Position numbers and translations under genes: made by a program
Assembly: GCA_958431225.1 (NCBI GenBank)
Contig: OY288107.1
Span: 1,639,501-1,703,500, forward strand
DNA: 64,000 nt
Direction: 5' to 3'
Origin: an uncultured Alphaproteobacteria bacterium
GTDB taxonomy: Bacteria > Pseudomonadota > Alphaproteobacteria > Puniceispirillales > UBA1172
Shown: piece after piece, positions 8,190-17,835 of the stretch
Numbering within the stretch: the first letter of the stretch is position 1
Layout: each line of letters begins with the position of its first letter
Notes under the pieces: model-generated
What the model saw: only the letters and a program-made list of their open reading frames with translations
Database searches by the model: none
Told to the model about the DNA's origin: nothing

Positions 8190-8984
8190 TCACACCACAA
8201 AAGCAAACAAAATCAGCACCACCCCTAGTGCGACTCTATACACCACGAACGGCATCATGCCTATGCGTTCTATTAGTTGCATCATGATTGCTATGGTTGC
8301 TAGTGCTACGGCGAATGATAATGCGGCGGCGGTTAGGGCTGGGGTTAGGATTGCGAAATTTCCGGTTATGGCTATGTCGGAGGCGGATTTTACTGATGCG
8401 CCTAGGATGGCGGGGATGGATAGGATCATGGCGAAGCGCACGGAGGCGCGGCGGCTTAGCCCTACCATGCGCCCTATGGTCATGCAGATGCCGGAACGGC
8501 TGGTGCCGGGGATGAGCGCTAGGGGTTGGGCTAATCCTATAAGCAATGCGTCCGAGAAAGTTAGGGTTGTCATGCGCCTTTGTGCGCTTTTGTTGTCGGC
8601 ATAGGCTAACAGGATGCCGAAAATGATGGACGCCCCGCCTATGATGATTAAATGGCGCAGGTAAATTGTTATGATGTCATACTCGCTCACTAGGTAGCCT
8701 ATAATGACTAGGGGGATGGAGGCTATGATGGTTAGGATTGCTAACACAAAATGTTCGTGATTGCTCCGCCCCCATGTCAGTAACGCCGTTGCCATGCTGA
8801 TAAGCAAGCGGATATGATACAGCACCACCGCCCCCAAACTGCCGAAATGCACGGCGATGTCTATCAACAATCCGTGGTCGTCTTGGCGGATTAGTGCGGG
8901 GAACATCGCCAAATGCGCCGATGACGATATTGGCAGAAATTCGGTTGCCCCTTGCAGGATTGCTAATATGATTAGATATTCCAT
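8190..8984 (-). CDS. uppP: Undecaprenyl-diphosphatase UppP (BacA)
   Basis: A 264-residue polytopic inner-membrane phosphatase that recycles undecaprenyl diphosphate to the monophosphate carrier used for peptidoglycan and surface polysaccharides. Both signature motifs are present: QGATEFLPISSSAH (11-24) with catalytic glutamate E15, and PGTSRSG (159-165) with the essential serine and arginine. Length is typical for the family. The gene is alone on its strand, separated by 74 bp from the tRNA-Leu gene and by 201 bp from the divergent gltD start. Confidence 0.95.
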   Translation of the reverse strand: MEYLIILAILQGATEFLPISSSAHLAMFPALIRQDDHGLLIDIAVHFGSLGAVVLYHIRLLISMATALLTWGRSNHEHFVLAILTIIASIPLVIIGYLVSEYDIITIYLRHLIIIGGASIIFGILLAYADNKSAQRRMTTLTFSDALLIGLAQPLALIPGTSRSGICMTIGRMVGLSRRASVRFAMILSIPAILGASVKSASDIAITGNFAILTPALTAAALSFAVALATIAIMMQLIERIGMMPFVVYRVALGVVLILFAFVV

Positions 8985-9125
8985 AATGATTCAGTCTAGC
9001 AAATTTTTGCGCCTGTGGGTGCTTTTTATTATGCCCGAATCGGAACTAAATTTCGCTTGCTATTGCATTCCGCGTGGTTTATGCTGGCATCTTATACGGG
9101 TAAAATTAAAAATAGGTAAATGTTA

Positions 9126-9154
9126 TTGACCTATTTAACGCATTGCGCTAGGTT
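9126..9154 (+). promoter_or_regulatory. Candidate sigma70-type promoter for gltDB
   Basis: TTGACC at 9126-9131 and TAGGTT at 9149-9154 are separated by 17 bp, 31 bp before the gltD ATG. Spacing is ideal and the -35 box is good, but the -10 box is only partly consensus. It lies in the 201-bp uppP-gltD gap, where I see no other feature. Confidence 0.4.
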
Positions 9155-9185
9155 ATAGGTGCAATCAACGGGAGCATTGGGGAAA

Positions 9186-10637
9186 ATGACTAGCAAAGCC
9201 ATGTTGCAATTCGTCACGCGCGCCAAGGAAATGCCTAAAAAGCGCGGGGCGAAGCAACGCAAACAGGATTTTGATGAAATTTATACCGATTTCATCGCCG
9301 AAAAAGCATCCGAGCAAGCCGGGCGTTGTTCGCAATGCGGGGTGCCGTTTTGTCAGACCGGCTGTCCGCTTGGCAACAACATCCCTGATTGGCTGATGCT
9401 GACTGCCGAAGGGCGGTTGGAAGAAGCTTATGATATCGCCTCTGCCACCAATAATTTCCCCGAAATCTGCGGGCGCATCTGCCCCCAAGACCGCCTCTGC
9501 GAAGGCGATTGCGTCATTGAAAAAGGCTTTGAAAGCGTCACCATTGGCGCGGTGGAACGCTATATCACCGAAACGGCTTTTACCGAAGGTTGGGTGCAAG
9601 CCCCTACGCCCACCACCGAACGCCCTGAAAGCATTGGCATTATTGGGGCGGGTCCTGCCGGGCTTGCCGCCGCCGAACAGCTGCGCCGTCAAGGGTTTCA
9701 GGTCGTTGTCTATGACCGCTATGACCGCGTGGGCGGGTTGATGATTTATGGGATTCCGGGATTCAAATTAGAAAAAGAAGTGGTGGCACGGCGCGAGGCA
9801 CTTCTGCGGGCTGGCGGGGTGGAGTTCGTTTTGAATTGCGCCATTGGCACCGATATGCGCTTCCAAGAATTGCGCGAAAAACATGATGCGGTGTTGATAG
9901 CGACCGGGGTTTATCAGGCGCGGGCGTTGGATTTGGGCGTGCGCTATGAGGTGGGGTTCGTGGCGGCTTTGGATTATCTCATCACGGCGAATCGCGCGGA
10001 TTTGGGGGATAAAACCGATGATGCGCTTGCGGTTGCCGGCAAGGATGTGGTGGTGATTGGTGGCGGCGATACGGCGATGGATTGCGTCCGCACCGCCATT
10101 CGCCAAGATGCCAAGAGCGTGACCTGCGTCTATCGCCGCGACCGTGCCAATATGCCCGGCTCGGCGCGTGAGGTGGAAAATGCTATGGAAGAAGGCGTGC
10201 GCTTTGAATGGCTGTCGCAACCTGTGGGGGTGAAAGAAAATAAAAAGGGGCAGATTTCTGGCGTGATTTGCCAACGTATGCGGTTGGGGGCGCGTTTGGG
10301 TGCGCCTGACCCTAACGGCCGCCAATCCCCGCAAGCCATTGACGGCTCAGAATACACTTTGAAAGCCGATAGCGTCATTCTGGCACTCGGTTTTGAGCCT
10401 GAAAATATGCCGACAATGTTTGATGCGCCGTCATTGCAATTATCGCCGCGCGGCACCATAGATATTGATTGGAAAACCATGATGACGAGCCTTGATGGGG
10501 TGTTTGCCGCCGGCGATATTGTGCGCGGGGCATCTTTGGTGGTGTGGGGGATTCGTGATGGGCGCGATGCCGCGACTGCTATTGCCGCGTGGCTCAATCA
10601 AAATGCCCCAAAAATCATAAAGCAAGCCGCGAGTTAA
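9186..10637 (+). CDS. gltD: Glutamate synthase (NADPH) small subunit
   Basis: The 483-residue beta subunit of glutamate synthase. It passes electrons from NADPH via FAD and iron-sulfur clusters to the large subunit, supporting conversion of glutamine and 2-oxoglutarate into two glutamates. The N-terminal cysteine clusters CSQCGVPFCQTGCPLG and CGRICPQDRLCEGDC bind [4Fe-4S]. Dinucleotide-binding motifs are GIIGAGPAGLAAAEQL (FAD) and VVVIGGGDTAMDCVRTA (NADPH), and a C-terminal GVFAAGDIVRGASLVVW closes the FAD site. I prefer the ATG at 9186; a GTG at 9159 is in frame but less likely. gltB begins 11 bp downstream. Confidence 0.95.
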   Translation: MTSKAMLQFVTRAKEMPKKRGAKQRKQDFDEIYTDFIAEKASEQAGRCSQCGVPFCQTGCPLGNNIPDWLMLTAEGRLEEAYDIASATNNFPEICGRICPQDRLCEGDCVIEKGFESVTIGAVERYITETAFTEGWVQAPTPTTERPESIGIIGAGPAGLAAAEQLRRQGFQVVVYDRYDRVGGLMIYGIPGFKLEKEVVARREALLRAGGVEFVLNCAIGTDMRFQELREKHDAVLIATGVYQARALDLGVRYEVGFVAALDYLITANRADLGDKTDDALAVAGKDVVVIGGGDTAMDCVRTAIRQDAKSVTCVYRRDRANMPGSAREVENAMEEGVRFEWLSQPVGVKENKKGQISGVICQRMRLGARLGAPDPNGRQSPQAIDGSEYTLKADSVILALGFEPENMPTMFDAPSLQLSPRGTIDIDWKTMMTSLDGVFAAGDIVRGASLVVWGIRDGRDAATAIAAWLNQNAPKIIKQAAS

Positions 10638-10648
10638 AGGAGGGAACA

Positions 10649-13600
10649 ATGCACGATATTCATGAACAACTAGAAATGCAGAAACGCCTACAAGCCCACG
10701 GCATCTGGTCGCCTGAACACGAACACGACGCTTGCGGCATCGGTTTAGTGGCGGCGGTGGATGGTAAGCCTTGCCGCGCGGTGGTGGAAAAAGGCATTGA
10801 GGCTCTGCGTTCGGTATGGCATCGGGGGGCGGTGGATGCTGATGGTAAGACCGGCGATGGGGCAGGAATCCATTTAGACATCCCCCGCGATTTTTTCGTG
10901 GAACACATCGCACATACCGGGCACGATTTAGATGAAGGGCGCATCGGCGTCGGCATGGTGTTCCTGCCGCGCACAGATATGGCGGCACAAGAACGTTGCC
11001 GGTGCATCGTTGAGGATGAAATTCTAGCGGCAGGGTTCAGCATCTATGGCTGGCGGCAAGTGCCGGTGGATATTTCCGTCATCGGTGCGCGCGCCGAATC
11101 CACGCGCCCGGAAATTGAACAGATTATGTTCTCAACGCCAAAAGATGCCGATATTGATGCGATGGAACGTCAACTCTATGTCATACGGCGCAAGATTGAA
11201 AACGCCATTTTGGGCGAGCGCATTATGGAATTTTATCTATGTTCATTTTCGGTGCGTTCCATCATCTATAAGGGGATGTTTCTGGCGGAACAAGTATCGG
11301 ATTTTTACCCCGACCTGCAAGATGAACGTTTCATTTCGCGTTTTGCGGTTTATCATCAACGTTATTCTACCAATACATTTCCGACTTGGCGTCTGGCACA
11401 GCCGTTTCGGGTGTTGGCGCATAATGGTGAAATCAACACCTATCGCGGTAATGTGAATTGGATGTCGTGCCACGAAGACCGCATGAGCTCGCCGCTTTTC
11501 GGTGAGGATGTTGAGCATCTAAAACCGCTTATTGCAGGGGGGTCATCGGATTCGGCGGGGCTTGATGCGGTGTTTGAATTATTGCTGCATGGGGGGCGTG
11601 ATTTGCCGATGGTTAAGACCATGATGGTGCCCGAATCTATGGATGCAAACGCGCCCAAGGTCTTGAAAAATTTTTACGGCTATTGCAATGCGGTGATGGA
11701 GCCGTGGGATGGACCGGCGGCACTGGCGATGGTGTCGGGGGATTGGGTGCTGGCTTCGGTTGACCGCAATGGCTTGCGCCCGATGCGTGTGCAGATTACT
11801 AGCGATGGCTTTTTCATGGCGGGTTCGGAAACGGGGATGGTGGCGGTGGATGAACGGCTGGTCGCCGAAAAAAGCCGTTTAGAACCCGGGCAGATGATCG
11901 CGCTCAATCTGGCGGAGGGTAAGATTTATCACGATATAGACCTCAAAAAAATGTTGGTGAAACGCCGCGATTGGGGGCAGTGGCTCGGGCGGGCGCGGGT
12001 GATAGATGATGTGATTAGTGCCGGGAAATGCGCGCCTGAATCTGACCTCACGCCAATGGATGCGCGGCGGCGTCAATACACGGCGGGCTGGACGCTAGAA
12101 GATTTGGAATTGTTGTTGCAACCGATGGCAGAAGACGGCAAGGAGGCGGTCGGTTCCATGGGGGATGATACGCCGCTGGCGGTGCTTTCAAGTAAGTATC
12201 GGGGTTTGCATCATTTTTTCCGCCAAAATTTCTCGCAAGTCACCAACCCGCCGATTGATTCTTTACGCGAACGCCATGTCATGACCTTAGGTACACGGCT
12301 CGGGAATCTGGGCAATATCTTGGATGAAAGCCCCGAGCAATGCGACCATCTGTTGTTGAATTCGCCGGTATTGACGACAGCAGAAGAAGCCTCGTTGCGC
12401 CATTGGCTTGAAGGCGATGGCGGTTTAGGTGCGCGTGTCGCCGTGATTGATGTGACGGTGGATGCCGGCCTAGACGCCAAAGGCTTTCAGCACGCCATTG
12501 ATGCCATAGAACGCACCGCCGAAGAAGCCGTGCGTGGCGGGGCAGAACATCTCATTTTAGACGACCGCAAAACCGCGGCAGACCGCATGGCTATACCGTC
12601 TATATTAGCGGTGGCGGCGGTGCATGCACATTTGGCGCGCAAACAATTACGCACTTTTACTTCAATAAATATAGTTAGCGGTGAGTGTCTGGATGTGCAT
12701 CATATTGCCGTGCTGATTGGTGTCGGTGCGACCACGGTGACCCCATGGCTGGCGGAGGCGTGTATTCGCGCGCGCCACGCACGCGGGCTTTTTAAGGGCA
12801 TTTCGGTGGAATCTGCGATCAATAATTATCGTGCGGGCATTGAAAATGGCTTGTTGAAAATCATGTCCAAGATGGGGATTTCGGTGCTGTCATCGTATCG
12901 CGGTGGCTATAATTTTGAGGCTTTGGGATTATCAAGGGCGTTAGTGTCGCGCTATTTTCCTTCCATGTCGTCGCGCATTTCGGGGCTAGGGCTGTCGGGG
13001 ATTTTCCGCCAGATTCAAGCACTCCACCACGAGGCTTGGGCGACCGAAAAAGCGGTTCTGCCCGTGGGTGGATTCTTCCGCTTGCGTCAATCCGGGGAAC
13101 ATCACGCCTTTGATGCCAAAACCATCCACGCCATGCAAAAAGCGTGCGATACCGGCAGTTATGATGCGTGGAAAGCCTATAGTGCGGTGGTGCGCCAAGC
13201 ACGTCCGGTGAGCCTGCGCGATTTGCTAGATTTCGTGCCAAAAAACCCGCCAATTAGTAGCGAGCGTGTCCAGAACATTACCGAAATTAGAAAACGTTTG
13301 GTCTCGCCGGGCATATCACTAGGTGCGTTAAGCCCCGAAGCCCATGAAACCCTATCCATCGCCATGAATCGCATCGGTGCAAAATCGGATTCCGGCGAGG
13401 GCGGTGAGGATGCGGCGCGTTTCGTTTTGCGCTCAAATGGCGACAATCCGTCTTCGGCAATTAAGCAAGTGGCGTCAGGGCGGTTCGGGGTGACGGCGGC
13501 GTATTTGAATCATTGTGCAGAATTAGAAATCAAAATCGCTCAAGGCGCAAAACCCGGCGAAGGCGGGCAGTTGCCGGGAATTAAAGTGGATAGCCTCATT

Positions 13601-15184
13601 GCCAAATTGCGCCATTCCACGCCGGGGGTGACGCTAATCTCGCCGCCACCGCACCATGATATTTATTCCATTGAAGATTTAGCGCAATTAATCTATGACC
13701 TCAAACAGATTAACCCCGATGCACGGGTGTGCGTCAAATTGGTGGCGGCGACCGGCATCGGCACCATTGCGGCGGGGGTGGCGAAAGCCAAAGCCGATAC
13801 GATTTTGATCTCAGGGCATGGCGGCGGCACCGGGGCTAGCCCGCAATCTTCCATCAAACACGCCGGGCTTCCGTGGGAGATGGGGCTATCCGAAGCGCAT
13901 CAGGTGCTCACCATGAACGGCTTGCGCGATAAGGTGATTTTACGCACGGATGGCGGCTTGAAAACCGGGCGCGATGTGGTGATGGCGGCGATGCTAGGGG
14001 CGGAAGAATACGGCATCGGCACGGCTTCATTGATTGCCATGGGGTGCATTATGGTGCGTCAGTGCCATTCCAATACCTGCCCGGTGGGGGTCTGCACACA
14101 GCGTGAAGATTTGCGCGGAAAATTCACCGGCACCCCGGAAAAAGTCGTGCAGCTATTCACGCATATCGCCGAAGAAGTGCGCGAGATTCTAGCGATGCTA
14201 GGCATGACGCATCTTGATGAGGTGGTAGGACGCACAGATTTATTGCGCCAAGTCAGCCGAGGCGATGAAGCACTAGATGATTTGGATTTGAACCCTATTT
14301 TGGTGCGCGCAGACGGCACAACCCACGGACGCGCCCCCAATTACGCCCGCAATGAGGTGGCGGATACGCTAGACGCATCAATGCTAGGCGATGCGCGCGA
14401 GGCACTAGAGCGCGGGCAGAAAATGCAATTATCGTATAATGTGCAGAACACCCAACGCGCGATTGGCACACGGCTTTCATCGCATATCACGCGCAAATTC
14501 GGCATGGATGGCTTGCGTGAAGAAACCATCAGCGTGCGCTTGCGTGGCTCGGCGGGGCAATCATTGGGGGCTTTTGCTGTGCAGGGGTTGAAATTAGAGG
14601 TCATTGGCGATGCGAATGATTATGTAGGCAAGGGGCTGTCGGGGGGCATCATTAGCGTGCGTCCCATGACGGCGTCGCGCCTAGTGCCACAAGATAACAC
14701 CATCATCGGCAACACCGTGCTGTATGGGGCGACGGCAGGGAAATTATTCGCCAACGGGCAGGCGGGCGAACGTTTTGCCGTACGCAATTCGGGCGCGATT
14801 GCCGTGGTGGAAGGTTGCGGGTCAAATGCGTGCGAATATATGACCGGCGGCGAGGCAGTGATTTTAGGCAGGTTAGGCAATAATTTTGGCGCCGGCATGA
14901 CCGGGGGCATGGCTTTTGTCTATGACCCCGATGATGTTTTCACAAAAAAAATCAACGCCGAAACCATCGGGCTGTATCGCCTAGAAGAAGGGGGGCATTG
15001 GTCGGAGCATCTCAAAGCCCGTCTGCAAGAACATATCCACCACACCAATTCCCCCCTCGCCACAGAATTGCTATCAAAGTGGGATATCGCAGCGGCAAAA
15101 TTCTGGCAAATTGTCCCCCACGAGGTCTTGTCGCATCTCCCGCATCCTGTTATGATAGAGACAGATGGCAAGGCAACCGCCTAA
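10649..15184 (+). CDS. gltB: Glutamate synthase (NADPH) large subunit
   Basis: The 1511-residue alpha subunit. Start at ATG 10649 after AAGGAGGG; a 20-codon upstream extension would overlap gltD. The amidotransferase nucleophile is C29 in HDACGIG, which becomes the N-terminal residue after the short propeptide is removed. A class II glutamine amidotransferase domain comes first, followed by a central domain and the FMN-binding synthase domain (SGHGGGTGASP). The cysteine set of the [3Fe-4S] cluster (CHSNTCPVGVC) follows, then the C-terminal GXGXG beta-helix (GGEAVILGRLGNNFGAGMTG). It acts with GltD in ammonium assimilation. The order here is gltD-gltB, the reverse of E. coli. Confidence 0.96.
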   Translation: MHDIHEQLEMQKRLQAHGIWSPEHEHDACGIGLVAAVDGKPCRAVVEKGIEALRSVWHRGAVDADGKTGDGAGIHLDIPRDFFVEHIAHTGHDLDEGRIGVGMVFLPRTDMAAQERCRCIVEDEILAAGFSIYGWRQVPVDISVIGARAESTRPEIEQIMFSTPKDADIDAMERQLYVIRRKIENAILGERIMEFYLCSFSVRSIIYKGMFLAEQVSDFYPDLQDERFISRFAVYHQRYSTNTFPTWRLAQPFRVLAHNGEINTYRGNVNWMSCHEDRMSSPLFGEDVEHLKPLIAGGSSDSAGLDAVFELLLHGGRDLPMVKTMMVPESMDANAPKVLKNFYGYCNAVMEPWDGPAALAMVSGDWVLASVDRNGLRPMRVQITSDGFFMAGSETGMVAVDERLVAEKSRLEPGQMIALNLAEGKIYHDIDLKKMLVKRRDWGQWLGRARVIDDVISAGKCAPESDLTPMDARRRQYTAGWTLEDLELLLQPMAEDGKEAVGSMGDDTPLAVLSSKYRGLHHFFRQNFSQVTNPPIDSLRERHVMTLGTRLGNLGNILDESPEQCDHLLLNSPVLTTAEEASLRHWLEGDGGLGARVAVIDVTVDAGLDAKGFQHAIDAIERTAEEAVRGGAEHLILDDRKTAADRMAIPSILAVAAVHAHLARKQLRTFTSINIVSGECLDVHHIAVLIGVGATTVTPWLAEACIRARHARGLFKGISVESAINNYRAGIENGLLKIMSKMGISVLSSYRGGYNFEALGLSRALVSRYFPSMSSRISGLGLSGIFRQIQALHHEAWATEKAVLPVGGFFRLRQSGEHHAFDAKTIHAMQKACDTGSYDAWKAYSAVVRQARPVSLRDLLDFVPKNPPISSERVQNITEIRKRLVSPGISLGALSPEAHETLSIAMNRIGAKSDSGEGGEDAARFVLRSNGDNPSSAIKQVASGRFGVTAAYLNHCAELEIKIAQGAKPGEGGQLPGIKVDSLIAKLRHSTPGVTLISPPPHHDIYSIEDLAQLIYDLKQINPDARVCVKLVAATGIGTIAAGVAKAKADTILISGHGGGTGASPQSSIKHAGLPWEMGLSEAHQVLTMNGLRDKVILRTDGGLKTGRDVVMAAMLGAEEYGIGTASLIAMGCIMVRQCHSNTCPVGVCTQREDLRGKFTGTPEKVVQLFTHIAEEVREILAMLGMTHLDEVVGRTDLLRQVSRGDEALDDLDLNPILVRADGTTHGRAPNYARNEVADTLDASMLGDAREALERGQKMQLSYNVQNTQRAIGTRLSSHITRKFGMDGLREETISVRLRGSAGQSLGAFAVQGLKLEVIGDANDYVGKGLSGGIISVRPMTASRLVPQDNTIIGNTVLYGATAGKLFANGQAGERFAVRNSGAIAVVEGCGSNACEYMTGGEAVILGRLGNNFGAGMTGGMAFVYDPDDVFTKKINAETIGLYRLEEGGHWSEHLKARLQEHIHHTNSPLATELLSKWDIAAAKFWQIVPHEVLSHLPHPVMIETDGKATA

Positions 15185-15222
15185 TTGAAATTACCCGCGA
15201 AAGGTCAAAAAGGAGCAAGAAT

Positions 15223-16092
15223 ATGAAGCCAGATTCTATGCAAGTGGAGCAAAATTCCCCAAAAAATTCTTTTGGCGGGCAACACGAAAATACCGCGGAT
15301 AGTATCCAAGAGAATCGCATTTATTGTGCGGATGCTTTTGATGTTCTGCCAAGGTTGAAAAATGACTCGGTTGATCTCATTGTTTGCGATGGGCCTTATG
15401 GGGTTACGCGGAACGAATGGGATCAAGTATCTGACATTCAAAATTATAATCTAAATCTAATTAAGATATTTTCTGAAAAACTTAAAGAAGGCGGGGCCTT
15501 GTATCTTTTTGGAAAGCATGATTGTATTGATTTCATTGATTATCGCCCCTATCTCAATTTGAAAAGAAGGATAATATGGTATCAACCTAGTCGGTTGTCG
15601 CAAGGGAAAATTAACTATACAAATAATTATGACGTGATATGCTATTTTGTGAAAGGCGCACGTCCTAGAGTTTTTGATTTGGACGCCATAAGGGTGGCAC
15701 AACTTGTTGAACTTGAACACCGATTGCGGTGCGAAAATGTCCCATCGGTGACAAACGGAAAATTTATAAAAACAAAATTTAATTCTGATGGGAAAAACCC
15801 CGGCGATGTATGGGGCGACATAAAGCAACTGACATATAAATCCAAAGAACTAATAAGCAAAGACGTGCTCAACACAATCCAAAAACCAGAAAAATTGATT
15901 GAACGTTTAGTTAAGGCGAGTTCAATGGAGGGCGATTTAGTTCTTGACCCATTTTCGGGCGTTGGCACTTGCCCCTCGGTGTGCAAAAGGCTCGGGAGAA
16001 GGTATATTGGTATTGAAAAAAATAAAGAATTCGTTGATTTTTCCAATACACGCCTTGCTGATGTTTGTATTGAAGAAGGATTGTTGTTATAG
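15223..16092 (+). CDS. Beta-class DNA methyltransferase (N6-adenine or N4-cytosine)
   Basis: A 289-residue site-specific DNA methyltransferase. The ATG at 15223 follows AAGGAG; the longer open frame upstream overlaps gltB and is not used. The catalytic motif IV is DGPYG (56-60), a variant of DPPY, and comes before the S-adenosylmethionine motif I DPFSGVGT (about 242-249), the beta-class order. The protein ends with GRRYIGIEKNKEFV, motif II. It is followed after 3 bp by a gene of the size of a type II endonuclease. Both are more AT-rich than gltB and the following acetyltransferase, so a recently acquired restriction-modification pair is the simplest reading. The target sequence is unknown. 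Confidence 0.88.
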   Translation: MKPDSMQVEQNSPKNSFGGQHENTADSIQENRIYCADAFDVLPRLKNDSVDLIVCDGPYGVTRNEWDQVSDIQNYNLNLIKIFSEKLKEGGALYLFGKHDCIDFIDYRPYLNLKRRIIWYQPSRLSQGKINYTNNYDVICYFVKGARPRVFDLDAIRVAQLVELEHRLRCENVPSVTNGKFIKTKFNSDGKNPGDVWGDIKQLTYKSKELISKDVLNTIQKPEKLIERLVKASSMEGDLVLDPFSGVGTCPSVCKRLGRRYIGIEKNKEFVDFSNTRLADVCIEEGLLL

Positions 16093-16095
16093 ACC

Positions 16096-16596
16096 ATGAG
16101 CAAATCCACATATAAGCCAATTATTGATTTAGTGCGAAAAGCTGCTGTCGTTGCAAGAGGTTTAGGCATCCAAAATATCTTACAACCGGGCTTGATAAAG
16201 GAGATGATAATCGCCGATTTGCTTGGTCATAAAGTGATGTACGCAAAAAGAGATGCTGATGCTTGTTCGTATGATGACCCCGATGAGAAATATGAATACC
16301 TTTCGTGCAAGGAAGGCGGTAACGGACAATTAGACCGAATGTTCAAAACCCCCAAAGAAAAGCGTGCGGAATCATTAAGGAGAATTACCCGAAACAAAAA
16401 ATTCTTTCTGGCAATTTTCTATAAAGACGATCAAATGCAATGCAAAATCATATACGAGCTAGATATCAAAAACGTTATGAAAGAAACGAATCGACAGCTG
16501 GATAAAAGCACAAACGATATATCTCATGTGAGTTTCAATGAAAATTGGGCTAGAAATAATGGAATTATCGTGTATGAAGACAAGAAACCTAACTAG
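16096..16596 (+). CDS. Putative type II restriction endonuclease (partner of the methyltransferase)
   Basis: A 166-residue soluble protein 3 bp behind a DNA methyltransferase and of matching low GC. A helix with a conserved-looking acid (LIKEMIIADLLGH) is followed by an acidic segment (DADACSYDDPDEKYEYL) and by SCKEGGNGQLDRMF. That arrangement recalls the helix-Glu, Asp and x-x-Lys elements of PD-(D/E)XK nucleases, although the residue two before the lysine is Ser and not Asp/Glu. Methyltransferase linkage is the main argument for an endonuclease role. A regulatory or other DNA-binding role is possible. Confidence 0.6.
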   Translation: MSKSTYKPIIDLVRKAAVVARGLGIQNILQPGLIKEMIIADLLGHKVMYAKRDADACSYDDPDEKYEYLSCKEGGNGQLDRMFKTPKEKRAESLRRITRNKKFFLAIFYKDDQMQCKIIYELDIKNVMKETNRQLDKSTNDISHVSFNENWARNNGIIVYEDKKPN

Positions 16597-16612
16597 TGTT
16601 AAAGATAGTGTC

Positions 16613-17167
16613 ATGGATGTTGCTCAAGTGTCTATTCCGAATCTGTCATCGGCTATCAGGCGGCAAATGCCTGCTGATGAGTCGGAAATTACGCGCCTGA
16701 TGCGGCTTGGTTTTGATGCTCATCATAGTGCGCGGGCGATTTGGCGTTTGCGGGAAGGGGCGGCGCTTGGCGCGTTTTCGTTGGTGGTTGAGGCGGAAGA
16801 AGCGGGGCGGTTGCTTGGTTCTATTCGTTATTGGCGGATTTCGGTTGGGGGTGCGCCATCATTATTATTGGGGCCGTTAGCGGTTGATCCTGCTGTGCGC
16901 GGATGCGGGGTTGGGCGGGCTTTGGTGCGTGAGAGTCTGGCTTTAGCACAGCAAGGGGCGTGGCACTGGTGCCTCGTTTCGGGGGAATCGGGGTATTATG
17001 TGCCGTTTGGGTTTGAGCCGGTTACTTATGCCGATATCACCCTACCTGCACCGATTGAAGAAGAACGTTTGCATCTGCTCCCCCTAGCACAAGCGAATCC
17101 CGCAACCATGCCACCAAAACCTTGGGCGATTTTGCCCAGCACTGCTAGCACTGGAGGAGCGCGATAA
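16613..17167 (+). CDS. GNAT-family N-acetyltransferase (YhbS-like)
   Basis: A 184-residue acetyltransferase. The acetyl-CoA-binding loop is VRGCGVGRALV within LGPLAVDPAVRGCGVG, followed by a helix and the GESGYYVPFGFEP strand-turn typical of the YhbS-like subgroup (COG3153). I chose the ATG at 16613, directly before MDVAQVSIPNL; upstream starts would overlap the nuclease gene. The substrate is unknown; members acetylate small amines, tRNA or proteins. Its TAA overlaps the ATG of the glutathione S-transferase (TAATG), so the two are coupled. High GC returns here, marking the right edge of the lower-GC restriction-modification insert. Confidence 0.85.
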   Translation: MDVAQVSIPNLSSAIRRQMPADESEITRLMRLGFDAHHSARAIWRLREGAALGAFSLVVEAEEAGRLLGSIRYWRISVGGAPSLLLGPLAVDPAVRGCGVGRALVRESLALAQQGAWHWCLVSGESGYYVPFGFEPVTYADITLPAPIEEERLHLLPLAQANPATMPPKPWAILPSTASTGGAR

Positions 17168-17835
17168 TGCGGGTTTTGCATCATTATTATTTGTCATCGG
17201 GTTCGCGTTTCGCACGGCTCTATCTGGGCGAACAAAATCTAGATTTCTTGCCGAAATTGGAAGAATACTGGCAGAAAGACCCGGCATTTTTGCAATTAAA
17301 TGTCGCGGGTTCGGTGCCGGTATTGTTGGAAGATGATGGCACGGTGCTGTGCGGGGCTTATGTGATTGCCGAATATTTTGATGATATTCTGGACGAACAT
17401 GCGCTATTATCAGGCACCCCCGCCGAACGTGCAGAGGTGCGGCGGTTATTTGATTGGGTCGCCGGGCGTTTTGAATATGAGGTGGTGTTTCCATTAATTC
17501 AGGAACGCATCATCCGCCGTTTCACTGGTGTTGGTATGCCGTCCTCGACGGTCATTCGCACGGCTTTGAGTAATCTATCCGTGCATCTCGCTTATTTCAA
17601 TCATCTGGCAGAAAAGCGGCGGTGGCTGGCAGGGCAGAGTTTGAGCATTGCCGATATGATGCTAGCGGCGTCGCTGTCGGTTTTGGATTATATGGATGAC
17701 ATGCGCTGGGAAGAATGGGATGAATTAAAAACATGGTATGTACGCATAAAATCGCGCCCGTGCTTCCGCACTTTGCTAGCCGACCAAGTCGTAGGGGTAA
17801 AACCGCCCCCGCATTACGCCGATTTAGATTTCTAA
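17167..17835 (+). CDS. Glutathione S-transferase family protein
   Basis: A 222-residue cytosolic GST. The N-terminal thioredoxin-like domain (MRVLHHYYLSSGSRFARLYL) has the SGSR segment in place of the usual catalytic Ser/Cys and the cis-proline SVPVL followed by the glutathione gamma-glutamyl contact (CGAYVIAEY). The all-helical C-terminal domain contains LSIADMMLAASLSVLDYM, the conserved N-capping box region. The start overlaps the stop of the acetyltransferase. The gene converges with the alpha/beta hydrolase, whose stop overlaps by 4 nt. The substrate cannot be predicted. Confidence 0.88.
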   Translation: MRVLHHYYLSSGSRFARLYLGEQNLDFLPKLEEYWQKDPAFLQLNVAGSVPVLLEDDGTVLCGAYVIAEYFDDILDEHALLSGTPAERAEVRRLFDWVAGRFEYEVVFPLIQERIIRRFTGVGMPSSTVIRTALSNLSVHLAYFNHLAEKRRWLAGQSLSIADMMLAASLSVLDYMDDMRWEEWDELKTWYVRIKSRPCFRTLLADQVVGVKPPPHYADLDF

